Assembly (NCBI GenBank): GCA_019096065.1
Contig: JAGUCH010000008.1
Location: 67,001-131,000 of the forward strand
Reading direction: 5' to 3'
DNA: 64,000 bases
Source of the DNA: Paracyclopina nana
Taxonomy: Eukaryota > Arthropoda > Copepoda > Cyclopoida > Cyclopettidae
The notes below the pieces were generated by a model, which was given only the letters and a program-made list of their open reading frames with translations, was not told the DNA's origin and did not search any database. Numbering within the stretch: position 1 is the first letter of the stretch; the number at the start of each line of letters is the position of its first letter. The position numbers were made by a program, and so were the translations under genes. Positions 1 through 29,928 of the stretch are shown in pieces.

Positions 1-44
1 TTTGCTCTGTAAACTATTTTTGATGAAGGTAAATAATTTTACAG

Positions 45-965
45 GACTCGCCAAAGAACATTCCAGTAAAGATGCAAAGCTTGCACCATCGAGTCTGCAG
101 GTTTACATACCTGAAATAACTAAAACATTATTCGGGAAACTATTTTACCCCAGGAAAAATCACTTTACAAGACTCAATAATTGGTAGCTATTTCAGTGCA
201 GTCTTGAACTTCAAGACTTGCAAAGTTGCTTTACTTTACAGTTAATTTGCATCCCTGTGTAGACACAACAGTCGCCTTTCACACCAGGGAAAATCACTTT
301 ACAGCAGTGATTTACTAGCTGTTTCAGTGCAGTCTCAAACACTTCAAGTCTTGCAAAGTTGCTTTACTTTACAGTTAATTTACATGCCTGCGTAGACACA
401 ACAGTCGCCTTTCACACCAGGGAAAATCACTTTACAGCAGTGTTGATATCTATTTCAGTGCATTTTCAAGATGCAGACCGTGCCAGTGTCCAGCATGGCA
501 GACAATGACAAGTGTCCTCACCATGAAGTGGGCAAGGAAGACCCTCAAGCAAAGCTTTTGGCAGGGCTAAAGGCTGAGCCTCAAAAAGAAGGGCAATGGG
601 CCACTCTTTGCTGCTCTGTGATTTACCATGCTTTCCACTCCAAGTCAAAAAGGGAAGCTGTGAGAAAGGAGCTGAATTTGGGCCCTCAGATCTCAGTTGA
701 GAGTGAAAGTGCCATCTTTGAGCACATTTTCACTCAGCAATATGGTGGCCTCAAGGCTGAGACAAATTTGGCTGGTTTACTGCAGCCTGACTGTGTATTT
801 GACATGAGCACACATTGGTCCACTGTGGACAATGAGGTGTGTGTACACTTGAGCCTCTCGAGGTCAAGGAAGAAAGCTTGGAAAGGCATTTTCACCTACC
901 TAAGAGATTACATTCCAGCCATTCTTGACAGTGAACTACGCCTATTGGGAAAGAATGTTCACTAG
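45..965 (+). CDS. 3' end of an unrecognised gene (two possible exons)
   Basis: I do not recognise this protein. A probable terminal exon runs 459-965. It starts after a TATTTCAG acceptor, opens in phase 0 and gives about 168 residues up to TAG at 963-965. A possible upstream exon at 45-100 (acceptor TTTTACAG, donor CAG|GTTTAC) joins it in frame. The product is soluble-looking, with no membrane segment and no motif I can name. The C-terminal half is rich in basic and hydrophobic residues (SRSRKKAWKGIFTYLRDYIP). Codon use looks coding, and the frame is the longest open one in the first 2.4 kb. The stop codon lies inside the first unit of a tandem array that continues downstream. The rest of the gene would be off the left edge. 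A chance open frame cannot be excluded. Confidence 0.4.
186..460. repeat. Tandem duplication carrying the splice acceptor, about 120-130 bp units
   Basis: Two near-identical units (about 186-310 and 311-442), plus the start of a third at 448, each begin with a polypyrimidine-TTTCAG-TGCA segment and continue through CTTTACTTTACAG and a CACCAGGGAAAATCACTTTACA block. The third start is the acceptor used for the exon at 459. The array therefore lies in the intron between 101 and 458 and repeats its 3' splice site. Confidence 0.75.
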
Positions 966-1845
966 GTGCTTTACTTTATAATGTTTGTGACTCGTGGAGC
1001 TGCTCATTTTGGGAGAGAATGTGCTCTATATTACATAACTGACTGTTTGAAATACAATTAAAAAAGGAAAGAATGCTCACCAGGTGCTTTACTTTATTGA
1101 TTAACTGACCAAATGAACTACTCATAAAGTAAAAGAATGGTCCCTGGGTGCTTTTCTTTATTACATTTCTGACTCATTGAAATACTAATAAGAGTAAAGA
1201 ATGTTCACTAGGTGCTTTACTTTATCGATCAACTGACCAAATGAACTACTCATAAAGTAAAGAATGGTCCCTGGGTGCTTTTCTTTATTACACTTCTGAC
1301 TCATTTAAATACTAATACTAATAAGAGCAAAGAATGTTCACTAAGTGTTTTACATAACCGATTCACTGACCAATTGAACTACTCATAAAGTAAAGAATGG
1401 TCCCTGGGTGCTTTTCTTTACTACACTTCTGACTCATTGAAATACTAATACTAATAAGAGTAAAGAATGTTCACTAGTGCTTTTCTTTATTACATTTCTG
1501 ACTCATTGAAATACTAATACCAATAAGAGTAAAGAACATTCACTAGGTGCTTTACTTTATCAATTAACTGACCAAATGAACTACTCATAAAGTAAAAAAT
1601 GGTCCCTGGGTGCTTTTCTCTATTACATTTCTGACTCATTAAAATGCTAATAAGAGTAAAGAATGTTCACTAGGTGCTTTACTTTATAGATTAACTGACC
1701 AATTGAACTGCTCATAAAGGGAAAGCATATTCATTAGGTGCTTTTCTTTATTGCATAACTGAGTTATTGAAATGCAGTTAAAAGGAAATAATGTTCACTA
1801 GGTGATTTTCTTTATTACATATCTGACTAGCATTACACCGTCTAC
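948..1845. repeat. Tandem array, about 130-bp higher-order unit, starting at a stop codon
   Basis: The motif AAGAATGTTCACTAGGTGC recurs near 955, 1070, 1199, 1332, 1466, 1535 and 1660. Between copies lie related blocks (ACTCATAAAGTAAAGAATGG, then TCCCTGGGTGCTTTTCTTTA). The full unit of about 130 bp therefore looks like a dimer or trimer of a 60-bp monomer. The first unit includes the last codons and TAG stop of the preceding open frame. Confidence 0.85.
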
Positions 1846-1973
1846 AAATAAATAATGATAATAATATAGCTGAATGTATATTAATATTAACAATGATGGT
1901 ATCACTTGGTTCGTCTAAACATGGGGAACAACACTGATGGCTCTAAACGCTTTAAATAGTGTAGGAATTTATG

Positions 1974-2073
1974 AAAGTCAGCTTTGACTGCACGCAACTG
2001 CAGGAGGATTGACTGCAATTGGCACAAATCTGCAGTGTCAACAAATGAGTGGTGCTACTTGTGCCAATGTCCA
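1974..2073 (+). repeat. Dispersed 100-bp repeat, copy 1
   Basis: About 100 bp starting GAAAGTCAGCTTTG and passing GCACGCAACTGCA to TGTGCCAATGTCC. It recurs with few changes at about 2755-2855, so the two copies bracket the 3' end of the GALNT2 gene. No coding capacity is evident. Confidence 0.7.
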
Positions 2074-2149
2074 CTACAAATACTGAATTTTACGTCGGAA
2101 AAGGTTAAAATCACAATTGGGTTTTGTTCTTTTTCTTCTTGAATGGTAT

Positions 2150-2430
2150 ATCAATCCGGATCGGATTCATTCCGGATTCACTCCGGATTAATTCCGGATT
2201 CACTCCGGATTAATTCCGGATTAACTCCGGATTCAATCCGGATTCATTCCACATTCAATCCAGATTAAATCTAGATTCAATCCAGGTTCAATCCGGATTC
2301 ATTCCACATTCAATCCAGATTTAATCTAGATTCAATCCGGATTCAATCTAGATTCACTCGGGATTCAATCCGGATTCACTCCAGATTCATTACGGATTCA
2401 CTCCGGATTCACTCCGGATTCATTCCGGAT

Positions 2431-2438
<8 letters not shown>
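2150..2438. repeat. 11-12 bp minisatellite overlapping the GALNT2 stop codon
   Basis: About 25 copies of an 11-12 bp unit of the form ATTCANTCCGG (variants: ATTAATTCCGG, ATTCAATCTAG). TCCGGA palindromes make it rich in short dyads. On the minus strand this is the start of the GALNT2 3' UTR. The TGA at 2431-2433 is part of the terminal unit. Confidence 0.9.
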
Positions 2439-21474
<19,036 letters not shown>

Positions 21475-21760
21475 GTTTTTCAATTTTTTGTCCGCCAAAA
21501 AATCACCCCATTTTCACACCATTTTTGCTTGGTCTTGGAGTCTGCGCTCGCGTTGGCTCTCGCTCAGCAACTGCTGAGTGCTGAGCCGCAGCGCGGAGCG
21601 GAACGCGGAGCGAAGGGCGGTCAAACTTGCACGTCCTCGTCAGCGCGTGGCAACGGCGTTTCGAGCCGCCATTTCCCGGCATCTTTTGCTCTCATTTTAA
21701 GAGATGCGCGCGCACGCGCTCAGCGCGCACGCTCAGCAAATCTTTGGCTGAAAGTAAACA
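21475..21760 (-). promoter_or_regulatory. GC/CpG-rich promoter region of GALNT2
   Basis: 21540-21745 is strongly CpG-rich (GCGCGGAGCGGAACGCGGAG, GATGCGCGCGCACGCGCTCA) in AT-rich surroundings. It lies 65-270 bp upstream of the GALNT2 start codon (21474, minus strand). This fits a CpG-type promoter and 5' UTR. No TATA box is obvious. It could also serve a transcript going the other way, but I see no gene there. Confidence 0.6.
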
Positions 21761-22640
21761 TCAAAAAGCGTCAGAAATCTATGTTCGAATTAGCCAGTTC
21801 ATTTCACGACATTTTTGCTTTTGTCGTCAATTTAGTAACGTAATTTTGATTTTGATTTTCAGTCAAACTGAGCCAGGAAAAATCTTGAGGAATGGAAACT
21901 TGTTGCCTTTTAGTTTGTTTTCATACCAAAATACTGATTCCAAAAACGCAATGAAACAATCAAATCACATTAATTTTACTCAGCAAATCTTTCGCTGAAA
22001 ATAACCATCAGATCACGTACAAAATTGATGAAATTACGGCTTCATTTCACAACATGCTTTTTCCCTCAGTTACATATTATTTTTCCTTAATGAAACACTT
22101 AATTTTTATTATGTGTGAAATAAGTCAATTTGGAATTACTTTAGATTTGACGATGTCATTTTTTTCATTTTGTACTCAAAAGTAATGAGATTAGATTGCT
22201 CCTATGAGTTTTCGCAATCAGTATTTTGGTATGAAAACAAACTAAAAGGTAACACATTTCCTTCGCTTAAGATTTTTCTTGACTCAGTTTGGCTGAAAAT
22301 AAACGTCAAAACACGTCAGAAATTGATTTTAAATTGTTTCACGATGTGCAAAATCCTTCACTTTGAAATTGCTTTAAGCTTGAAGATGTTAAGACTTTTA
22401 ACTACTTTAAGTTTGACGATACTATTTTTTTAAGGCAAAATTGTCTACTCTAACTAATTTTTGCCATCAGATTCATTTTAAAAATGAGGTTTCATGGTAT
22501 TTATTTATATTTTTGGCATTTCAAAATAAATTCGCAAAAGCAATGAGATTTAATTGCTCCACTGAGTTTTTGGGTTCATTTTCAGATGGTGAAAACAAAC
22601 TAGAAGGGAAAAAGTTTCCTTTCACCAAGATTTCCCTTTG
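21725..22640. repeat. Direct and inverted repeat block upstream of GALNT2
   Basis: CTCAGCAAATCTTTGGCTGA recurs near 21731, 21977 and 22282 (variant). An inverted pair, about 50 bp (21905-21955 against 22200-22255), shares TTTTAGTTTGTTTTCATACC and its complement; a third, diverged copy is near 22560-22620. The spacing is about 280-300 bp. No protein is evident. Confidence 0.65.
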
Positions 22641-23149
22641 GTTTTCACCATGAAAGCTGCTTTCATTCAAGATCTAAAAAGGGTCGAAAAATCCAGAGTA
22701 GTGGAAAATCTAGCTCACTTTTGGAAATAAAAAAATCCATTAATAGAAAATAGTGCAAGTTCCACATTTCTTACTAAAAAAATTCACCTTATTAAAAAAT
22801 TACAAAAAAGTAGATGAACGCCACATTAAGTGCAGTAACATCAAATAAATAATGCACCAAACAATTGACTTGTCTTGGAAATAATGGCCTTGAAATTCTG
22901 CCATTAATGACAGGTGTCAAGCAAAGCTGCATTGTGTGCCTTCATTATATCCAATTGGAGAAGAAAATTGATATCTGTGGAAAAAACATCAATTACTTTC
23001 ACTTGACATGACACACTGACATTTTCTTTGGGTCAGCAAAGACATAAATCAGTTCTGCAGACGAACTATTTTTGGCATCCTCCGCCAAAAAGAAAATTAT
23101 GTCATCATTATATCTCTCGCCAAATTGTCATTTTTTCCGAGCGGAGCGG

Positions 23150-24600
23150 AGCCTGCAAGGCGGAGCGTAGCGGTTTGCTGAAGCGAACACAGTTATGAAC
23201 CTTGACTTAAAATTGTAGCGTAGGATAATGTAACGCTTAAAGTTGTAAGAGTGTAGCGTTGTGCTCATTAGAGTAACACTATTTGTAGCCAAATGTAGCG
23301 TAACGCTCTGAAGTGTAGCGTTGTGTACATAAAGGTGTGACGTATTGGACTGTGTTACAGCGTTACGTCGTGAAGTGTAGCGTGACTTTCTATATTGTGC
23401 CGTAACTTATCAATGAGTAGCATATTTTACAAAAGTGAAGCGTTGCGTTACGCTCTGAAGTGTTGAGTAACTTTCAGAAGTGAGCCGTAACTTATCAATG
23501 AGTAGTGCATTTTACTAAAGTGAAGAGAAGCGTTACGTTCTGAGGTGTAGCGTAACTTACTGAAGCGTAGCGTTACTCTCTGAAGAGTAGCGTGGCTATA
23601 AGAAGTGTGCCGTAACTTATCAAAGAGTAGCATGTTTAAATTTACTTAAGTGAAGCGTAGAGTTACGGTCTGAAGTGAAGCGTAACTTTCTTAATTGTGC
23701 TGTAACTTATCAAAAGTAGCATATTTTTTTAAAAGTGAAGAGAAGCGTTACGCTGTGAAGTATGGCGTTACTGTCTGAAGTGAGCTGTAACTTATCGAAG
23801 AGTAATGTCAGAAAATTGAAGCATAGCGTTATGATCTGAGGTGTAGCATTACGCTCTGAAGCATAGTGTTACACTCTAAAACGTAGCGTTACACTCTGAA
23901 GGGCAGGGTAACTTTCTAAGGTTAGCCCTAACTTATCAAAGAGTAGCATATTTTACTAAAGTGAAGCGTTGCGTTACACTCTAAAGCGTTGAGTAACTTT
24001 CAGAACTGAGCTGTAACTTATCAAAGAGTAGTGTATTTTAATAAAGTGAAGCGCAGCCTTAAGTGTCACGCTCTGAGGCATAGCGTTACGCTCTCAAGTG
24101 TAGCGTTATGCTCTGTAGCGTAGCGTTACGCTCTGTAGCATAGCGTTACGCTCTGAAGCGTAGCGTTACGCTCTGTAGCATAGCGTTACGCTCTGAAGCG
24201 TAGCGTTACGCTCTGTAGCATAGCGTTACGCTCTGTAGCATAGCGTTACGCTCTGTAGCATAGCGTTACGCTCTGTAGCATAGCGTTACGCTCTGTAGCA
24301 TAGCGTTACGCTCTGTAGCATAGCGTTACGCTCTGTAGCATAGCGTTACGCTCTGTAGCATAGCGTTACGCTCTGTAGCATAGCGTTATGCTCTGTAGCA
24401 TAGCGTTACGCTCTGTAGCATAGCGTTATGCTCTGAAGCATAGCGTTACGCCCAGAGGTGTAGCGTTACGCCCAGAGGTGTAGCGTTACGCTATGAAGTG
24501 TAGCTTAAGTGCCTTAACTTAACAAAAAGTATCGTGAAGCCTAGCGTTACGCTCAAAAGTGTAGTGTAATTTTTTAGTGTTTATCACAACATTCTAAAGT
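23150..24600. repeat. 20-bp satellite array (TAGCGTTACGCTCTGTAGCA)
   Basis: 24085-24460 is a nearly perfect 20-bp tandem, about 19 units, mostly TAGCGTTACGCTCTGTAGCA or the GAAGCG variant. 23150-24080 is an older, diverged part in which 20-bp units are organised in higher-order blocks of about 130 bp (with GTAACTTATCAATGAGTAGC). It is intergenic between GALNT2 and RAD21 and more GC-rich than its flanks. Confidence 0.93.
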
Positions 24601-26880
24601 TTAGCATAGTACATAAAATCTATAGAATATATAAAATCTTAACGGAGGTAATGTAACGTTGGCGTTACATGCTTTCAAAGTTATTTCGCTCGAATTAGCT
24701 GTGTCAGGTGAAGCTGGACGTCCAATGTTCAACTTGTCAGCTGCTGAGCTCAATCACATTACAAGGCCGACAAATGCTACTGAGACATGGAAGAAATTGG
24801 GGCAAATTCAATTAGGAGCCCACACAAATCCACGCGGCAAAAACAGCAGAAAATGCGGGTAATTACATTGATTATTATTGCTTTTCCTGCCAAAATAGAT
24901 GAAGAAAAAAAGTGATTTTGCGCCCGAGGTTTGCAGTGTCACCAACTTTTCATTAAAAGCTCATTTTCCCGGGCAAAAATAAAAAAAAGCAATTTGTGTC
25001 CGCGAAAAGCTACAAAGACAAGAAAACGGTAAATTACTGTAAGTTGATAACTTACAATGCACAGTGGACTATTTTGGCAAAATGACGCGCATACTAAAAT
25101 CTATAATTGAATGTTTATCGAAATTTCCAATTTTTATTTTCAATTATATTTGAAAATAAAATTAAGTGTCTAAGCTTAACTTTTACTTTGCATTTTATGA
25201 ATGTAATGGAAAATGGCTTTTTAAAAATATGCTGCCATTTCGCGAGAAAATGAAAAAATGCCAACTGAAATGGCTATTTTTTTCAGGCGAAATAAGATAG
25301 TAAGATACATATTAAATGGATACAGAATTCGAAATAAATACATATTTTTCATAAGAATCAGCCCCGAATTAAAAAGATGCAAGTCATCCTCAAAAACAGC
25401 TGACTTTTTTAAACTGTAAACAATTCCATTTCTTACCTTGAAGCGAGTGCACAGTGTTTGTTGCAGTTAAAAGCGTGGATTTTCCAGCTTTATTTTGATT
25501 TTCTTCGTACAAGAGAAAGCCGCATCTTCTTCTGCGTGAAGCTGCTGCAATTTCCCCCCTCGCGCTAAAAAGAAAAGATGCTTTCATAGGGCGCGCATGC
25601 GCGCGCGCGCGCCCCCAATCATCATTTTCCTCTTTAGCTTATTTTTAGGGAAATTATACTCATTTTTTTAAAAGCTTTTTTTGAGGCGAAAAAGCAATTA
25701 CATCTGCGCCAGAAAATATTCAAAATAACGGTACCAGCATAATTTCAAATTAAGGCACCCTGCGTTTTGGCGGAAAAATGTACATATTACCAAAATACAT
25801 TCAAAATACATGCTTCGATCAAATTGAAAAAATAGAAGAAGAAAAAATAATTTTTGCAAAAAATTTAGCTTGAATGCTGATCTAAAGTGGTTTTGCTCCA
25901 AAAAAAGTAAATGTACTAGAATACAATTGTCTGTATTTTGTATGAATACAGTATATGCTAATGCTGTATTGTAACATGATAATCTGCTCGCCCACTGTGC
26001 ATTACATCACTTTTTTGAGGCATCATAATGTGTGCTACAGCTGTTGTATTCATCGTTTGTATTTATGTATTCCGAATGTATTACAGAATGTAAGCGAGGA
26101 CCCGATACATCTTTGCACTAATCTAATGTATTGATCAATAAATCGGCAGCCTTATTATAAATAACAAGTTTCTATGGTTAAAGTTGGATTTATTTTTCAT
26201 GAATTTTATTCAATATTTGAAAAAGGCGCGAAAATGGCTCAAAAAGTAAACAAACGGATTATTTTGAAAAATACTTTAAAAACAGATTGGAAAATGTAGT
26301 TTTTTTCTCGTTAAAGCTGCTTTTAAGTAATTGGCCTTCATGAAAAAGGCCAAATTGATAACAAGGGCTTATTATTCGGGGTTAATTAACAAAGTTGAAA
26401 AATGCCGAGTCATTGCAATTTGCAAATAGTTCGGGAAACTCGAGCGCGTCAGGAGATTTGAATCAGTGAAAAAAAAGTATACATTTCACATTTAAGGCAA
26501 ACATTGGCCAAAATTACGGAAAGAATGTTTAAAAAATGTTTCAGTTTTTGGCTTCAAAAACTTTTTAAAAAAAACTTTAAAAAAGTGAGAAAAATCTGCA
26601 AAACTTTTTTTTACCCAAAAAAAGCCCACATTTGAAATTATTTCTTTAAAACCTAAAATGAGTGAATTTCACCATTTTTGAATCAAAAATACGCATTTGT
26701 TTTAAAAAAAATCCACAGTGGACTAAAGAGCTGTCTTATTTTTTTGAAAAACGCCAGAAGAGCTATTTTTGACTATTTTCAATTTTTTCCAGTTATAGCT
26801 TTAGTTTTCAACCAAACGCAATTTTAAGAAATTGTGCCTAAAAAATACCTAATACACCATTTTAGGATAATCCGTTAAAA
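24600..26880. other. Intergenic, AT-rich, no supported gene
   Basis: Holds CACAGTGGACTATTTTGG with GCGCATACT (25060-25095), a second motif copy at 26712-26725, and a GC hairpin at 25588-25617. A minus-strand open frame at about 25390-25587 ends in a plausible donor (CAAG|GTAAGA). It could be an untranslated first exon, but I cannot link it to a gene. The short open frame 24659-24862 is also unsupported. Confidence 0.5.
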
Positions 26881-26888
26881 TGGGTGCC

Positions 26889-27503
26889 GTCACTAAGGCC
26901 TAAAATGTGGTGGGTTTTAGGATCTAAAAAAATTGGGTTTTAAGATCTAAAAAAATGGGTTTTAAAGCCTACACTTTTTTGGATTTGGGTACTAAGATCT
27001 AAGTTGAAAAATCGATTTGAGCTGTACCAGGGTTTCAAGATCTAAAAACAAGATTTTAAGATCTAATAGCTTCAAAACTGACAGTGACAAGAAATTATGA
27101 AGTTTACACAACATATTTTTGTTACTGGAAAGCACATATTATCATCAGCTCACCAAAATACCCTTTTATATTTTACTGGCTCTTCACGTTTTGAAGAGAA
27201 AATTCATATTTATGGAATAATAATAAATTAAAACATAAAGTTCCTGCAAGTTTTCTATTGAAAGTCACTTTTCCAAACTTAAAGGTCTTAAAAAATATAT
27301 ACTGGATTTTGAAAACTAGGAATAAAACTTGATGTTTTTCAATGTAGATCTTAAAACCCATATGGTTAGATGTTAACATCTATATATTAGGCTTTAGCAT
27401 CCAAACCTTTAGATCTTAAGACCCAGAGCCAAAGAAGTGTAGGCTTTAAAACCCACCATGATTTTAGATCCTAAAGCCTACCCCTATTTTAGGCCTTAGT
27501 GAC
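26889..27503. mobile_element. Non-autonomous inverted-repeat element (about 615 bp)
   Basis: GTCACTAAGGCCTAAAAT at 26889 and its complement ending 27503 open imperfect terminal inverted repeats of about 110-125 bp, with shared blocks GGGTTTTAAAGCCTACACTT and GATCTAAAA. The centre is AT-rich and noncoding, so this resembles a MITE. Target duplications are not clear by eye. Confidence 0.7.
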
Positions 27504-27649
27504 TTCTCCCGTTGAAATTGGGCGCGGAAATTCGCGGAGCGAGGAGATATGATAGCCTGTTTTTAGCTTACGGCTCAAAGAAAAAGGTGCTACGTCGATT
27601 TCGCGACTTTTTCGGTGGCATTTTGAACCACCCAAATGGGGACCATATA

Positions 27650-28060
27650 AAATGCCCAAACTCGCCCAAACTCACCCAAACTCGCCCAAACTTTTTAATC
27701 TTAAAAATTTCAATGCAGGTAGATCCAGTGGCATTAGCAGAGCAAAAATATATCATTTTTAATGTCCAAATCCAATATTAAGTACCTAAAAAAGTCATTT
27801 AAAGAATGAAAGAATACTTTATAATAGTCTGTCCGCCCAAACTCGCCCAAACCTTTAGATTTTCAAAATTTCAATGCCAAAAGCTCCCTTATGATGAGGA
27901 GAGCCCAAATATAAAGTTTCAGCTTCCAAATCCTATTGGAAGTGGGTTAATTATTATCTTAAACATTGAAATTGCTGCTATAAAAGGAGTTTGGGCACAA
28001 ACTCGCCCAAACCTGCACAAACCAGCCCAAACTTTCAAGAAAAGTGTTTTTCAAGCTGCA
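27650..28060. repeat. CCCAAACTCG tandem with flanking duplicated segments
   Basis: Runs of CCCAAACTCGCCCAAACT at 27655-27695, 27835-27855 and 27995-28040, each followed by a related segment (AAAATTTCAATGC...). Units of about 175 bp. No supported gene. Confidence 0.65.
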
Positions 28061-28465
28061 GAATCTATTTGTAGACCTTTTGCCATTTTACTGTTCATAA
28101 AAGTTTTGGGCTTGAAAGTTTGTGCTTTATTTTTAAGCATGAACTTTTGGTGCCCAATTTACTGAAAAAACCCGCATAAATCACTCAAATGCTTCCATTT
28201 TCGCCAAAAAAATGAAGTAAAATTATTTCGGAAAATGTGTGCCAAAAAAAACGGCCGACATTTAACTGAACTTAAAAAGTACGAAAATTTGAAAAATCTC
28301 GCGAAAAAAGAAAAATAGGATTCAAATGCTTGCATTTTCGCGAAATAAAAACTAATGGTTTATTATGGAAAATATGAGCAAAAAAACGGCCAACATTTTT
28401 TAAAAATGATTTTAAAAAGTACAAAAATTGAAAAATTTGAAAAATCTCGTGAAAAAATCTTCCAT

Positions 28466-29385
28466 TTTTGTCAACTTGGCGGTGGGTTCACTACATACGG
28501 CAGTGAAGCGAAAATCATTGTATTTTGCTGAGATTTGGAGTGCGCTCGCATCTACCGTACAATAATGGATTTTTTCGTCACATGTGAAGAAATAATGCTC
28601 ATTATTGTACAGTTGGCAACTTGAGAGTTCTTCTTCAATTAAAAAAAGACTTGACCAGGATTCGAACCTGTGTCTGCTGAGTGAAAGGTCTGCACACTGC
28701 CACTACGCCACCAGATCACATCAAATGATAAGATCTGATGAGTGATTTAAAAATGCATGAAAAAGCGCCATCTATTGAAATGATACCGCATTTAGCAGTG
28801 ATTGTTGACTGCTGAGTTCTTGTGTTGCTATCCCTGGATATGTAATATCAGAACACACTCATTTCAAGTACATTCTGGCTTTCTAAAAATATTGCATTGC
28901 CTTTTATTAAAGTCTTCCAAATCAATCCTATTGAAGACCATTAAAACACATCAGAAACATTCTCAATCAATTTTAAGCCAAACTTGTTATTTTGGTGCTT
29001 TTTGGAAAAATTCTGGCTAAATAGTACATATCCCTCTAAATATCTGGTTACCCTGCAAGTGCTGAGCTCTTGCTCGAGATGCGCGTGCGCGATTGACCGC
29101 AGAGCTTGACCTGCAAACGAGCTATCTTTTTTAAGGCTAATTTCTAAGTTAAATTGATCACATTTTTTTAGCATCTAAAAATACTATTGGGACTTTAAAC
29201 CGTCACGAAGCTGACAAAAATGTCAATACTGTCCAGATGACTCGTCCATATAGGGTTTTTCGCTCATTCGTAGTAAAATTCCAGATCACTCGTGGCTTCG
29301 CCACTCGGTGATCTTTCATTTGACTACTCATGAGCGAAAAACCCTATATGGACTCGTCATCAGGACAGTATTGTTACATTTTTCC
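28466..29385. mobile_element. Composite repeat element with tRNA-like box and terminal hairpin, copy 2
   Basis: Same element as at 7214-8014. The start is CAACTTGGCGGTGGGTTCAC. The minus-strand tRNA-like segment (about 28650-28715) has A-box TGGCGTAGTGGC and B-box GGTTCGAATCC. AGCGCCATCTATTG is at 28763-28776. The terminal hairpin spans 29231-29366, almost identical to copy 1. The middle differs by insertions and deletions of about 200 bp. It ends about 540 bp upstream of the RAD21 start codon. Confidence 0.75.
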
Positions 29386-29399
29386 GAAAAAAAAAAGGA

Positions 29400-29575
29400 T
29401 ATTTATTTTTGAAAATGTCAGCAAAAAAACGGCCGAGATTTGGCTGAATTTAAAAAGATCGAAAAATCGAGATTTTAGCTGAATTTAAAAGGGACGAAAA
29501 ATACAAAAAAACGGCCGAGATTTTAGCTGAATTTAAAAAGGACGAAAAATACAATATATCTCGCGGAAAAAGAGA
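29400..29575. repeat. Short tandem, about 55-60 bp unit
   Basis: AAAAACGGCCGAGATTT then AGCTGAATTTAAAAAGGACG recurs three times. Related single units lie at 28250-28440. Confidence 0.6.
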
Positions 29576-29589
29576 GGTTGGGTGAACTT

Positions 29590-29928
29590 ACCTTCAATCT
29601 TTGCGCTGTTGACATTTAGAAAGTCTGCACTGGTCAGCTGAATGCGTGAAAAAGCGCGCGCGTCGGCACGCGGAGGAGCCGCAAAATAGAGACGCTTCGT
29701 CCGTTTTGACGCCGCGCGTTACCCCCTCCCATTTCGCGGACTTTTCTTTCATCCCTCTCGCGAGCGCGCGCCGCGCGCTACCCAAACGAGAAGCGCTTAA
29801 CTTACGCGTCTCTCTTTTGGCGGAGCGCGCTCCTCCGCGGAAAACTGTTACTATTGAACGCCAACTGCCAAGTCGGCCATTTTGTTTGTTTTGCAACAAA
29901 TACAGCAATTTGAGCGGGCGAAAACAGA
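29590..29928 (+). promoter_or_regulatory. GC/CpG-rich promoter of RAD21
   Basis: CpG-rich block directly upstream of the RAD21 ATG, with GCGAGCGCGCGCCGCGCGCT and a near-palindrome GCGGAGCGCGCTCCTCCGC at 29820-29840. Its composition contrasts with the AT-rich flank. Open frames across it on both strands are a by-product of GC content. This fits a housekeeping-type promoter. Confidence 0.6.

Noticed and set aside
24659-24862. 67-codon open frame ending in a possible donor (plus strand)
   Set aside because: No upstream or downstream exon in phase could be found, and the product is unrecognised.
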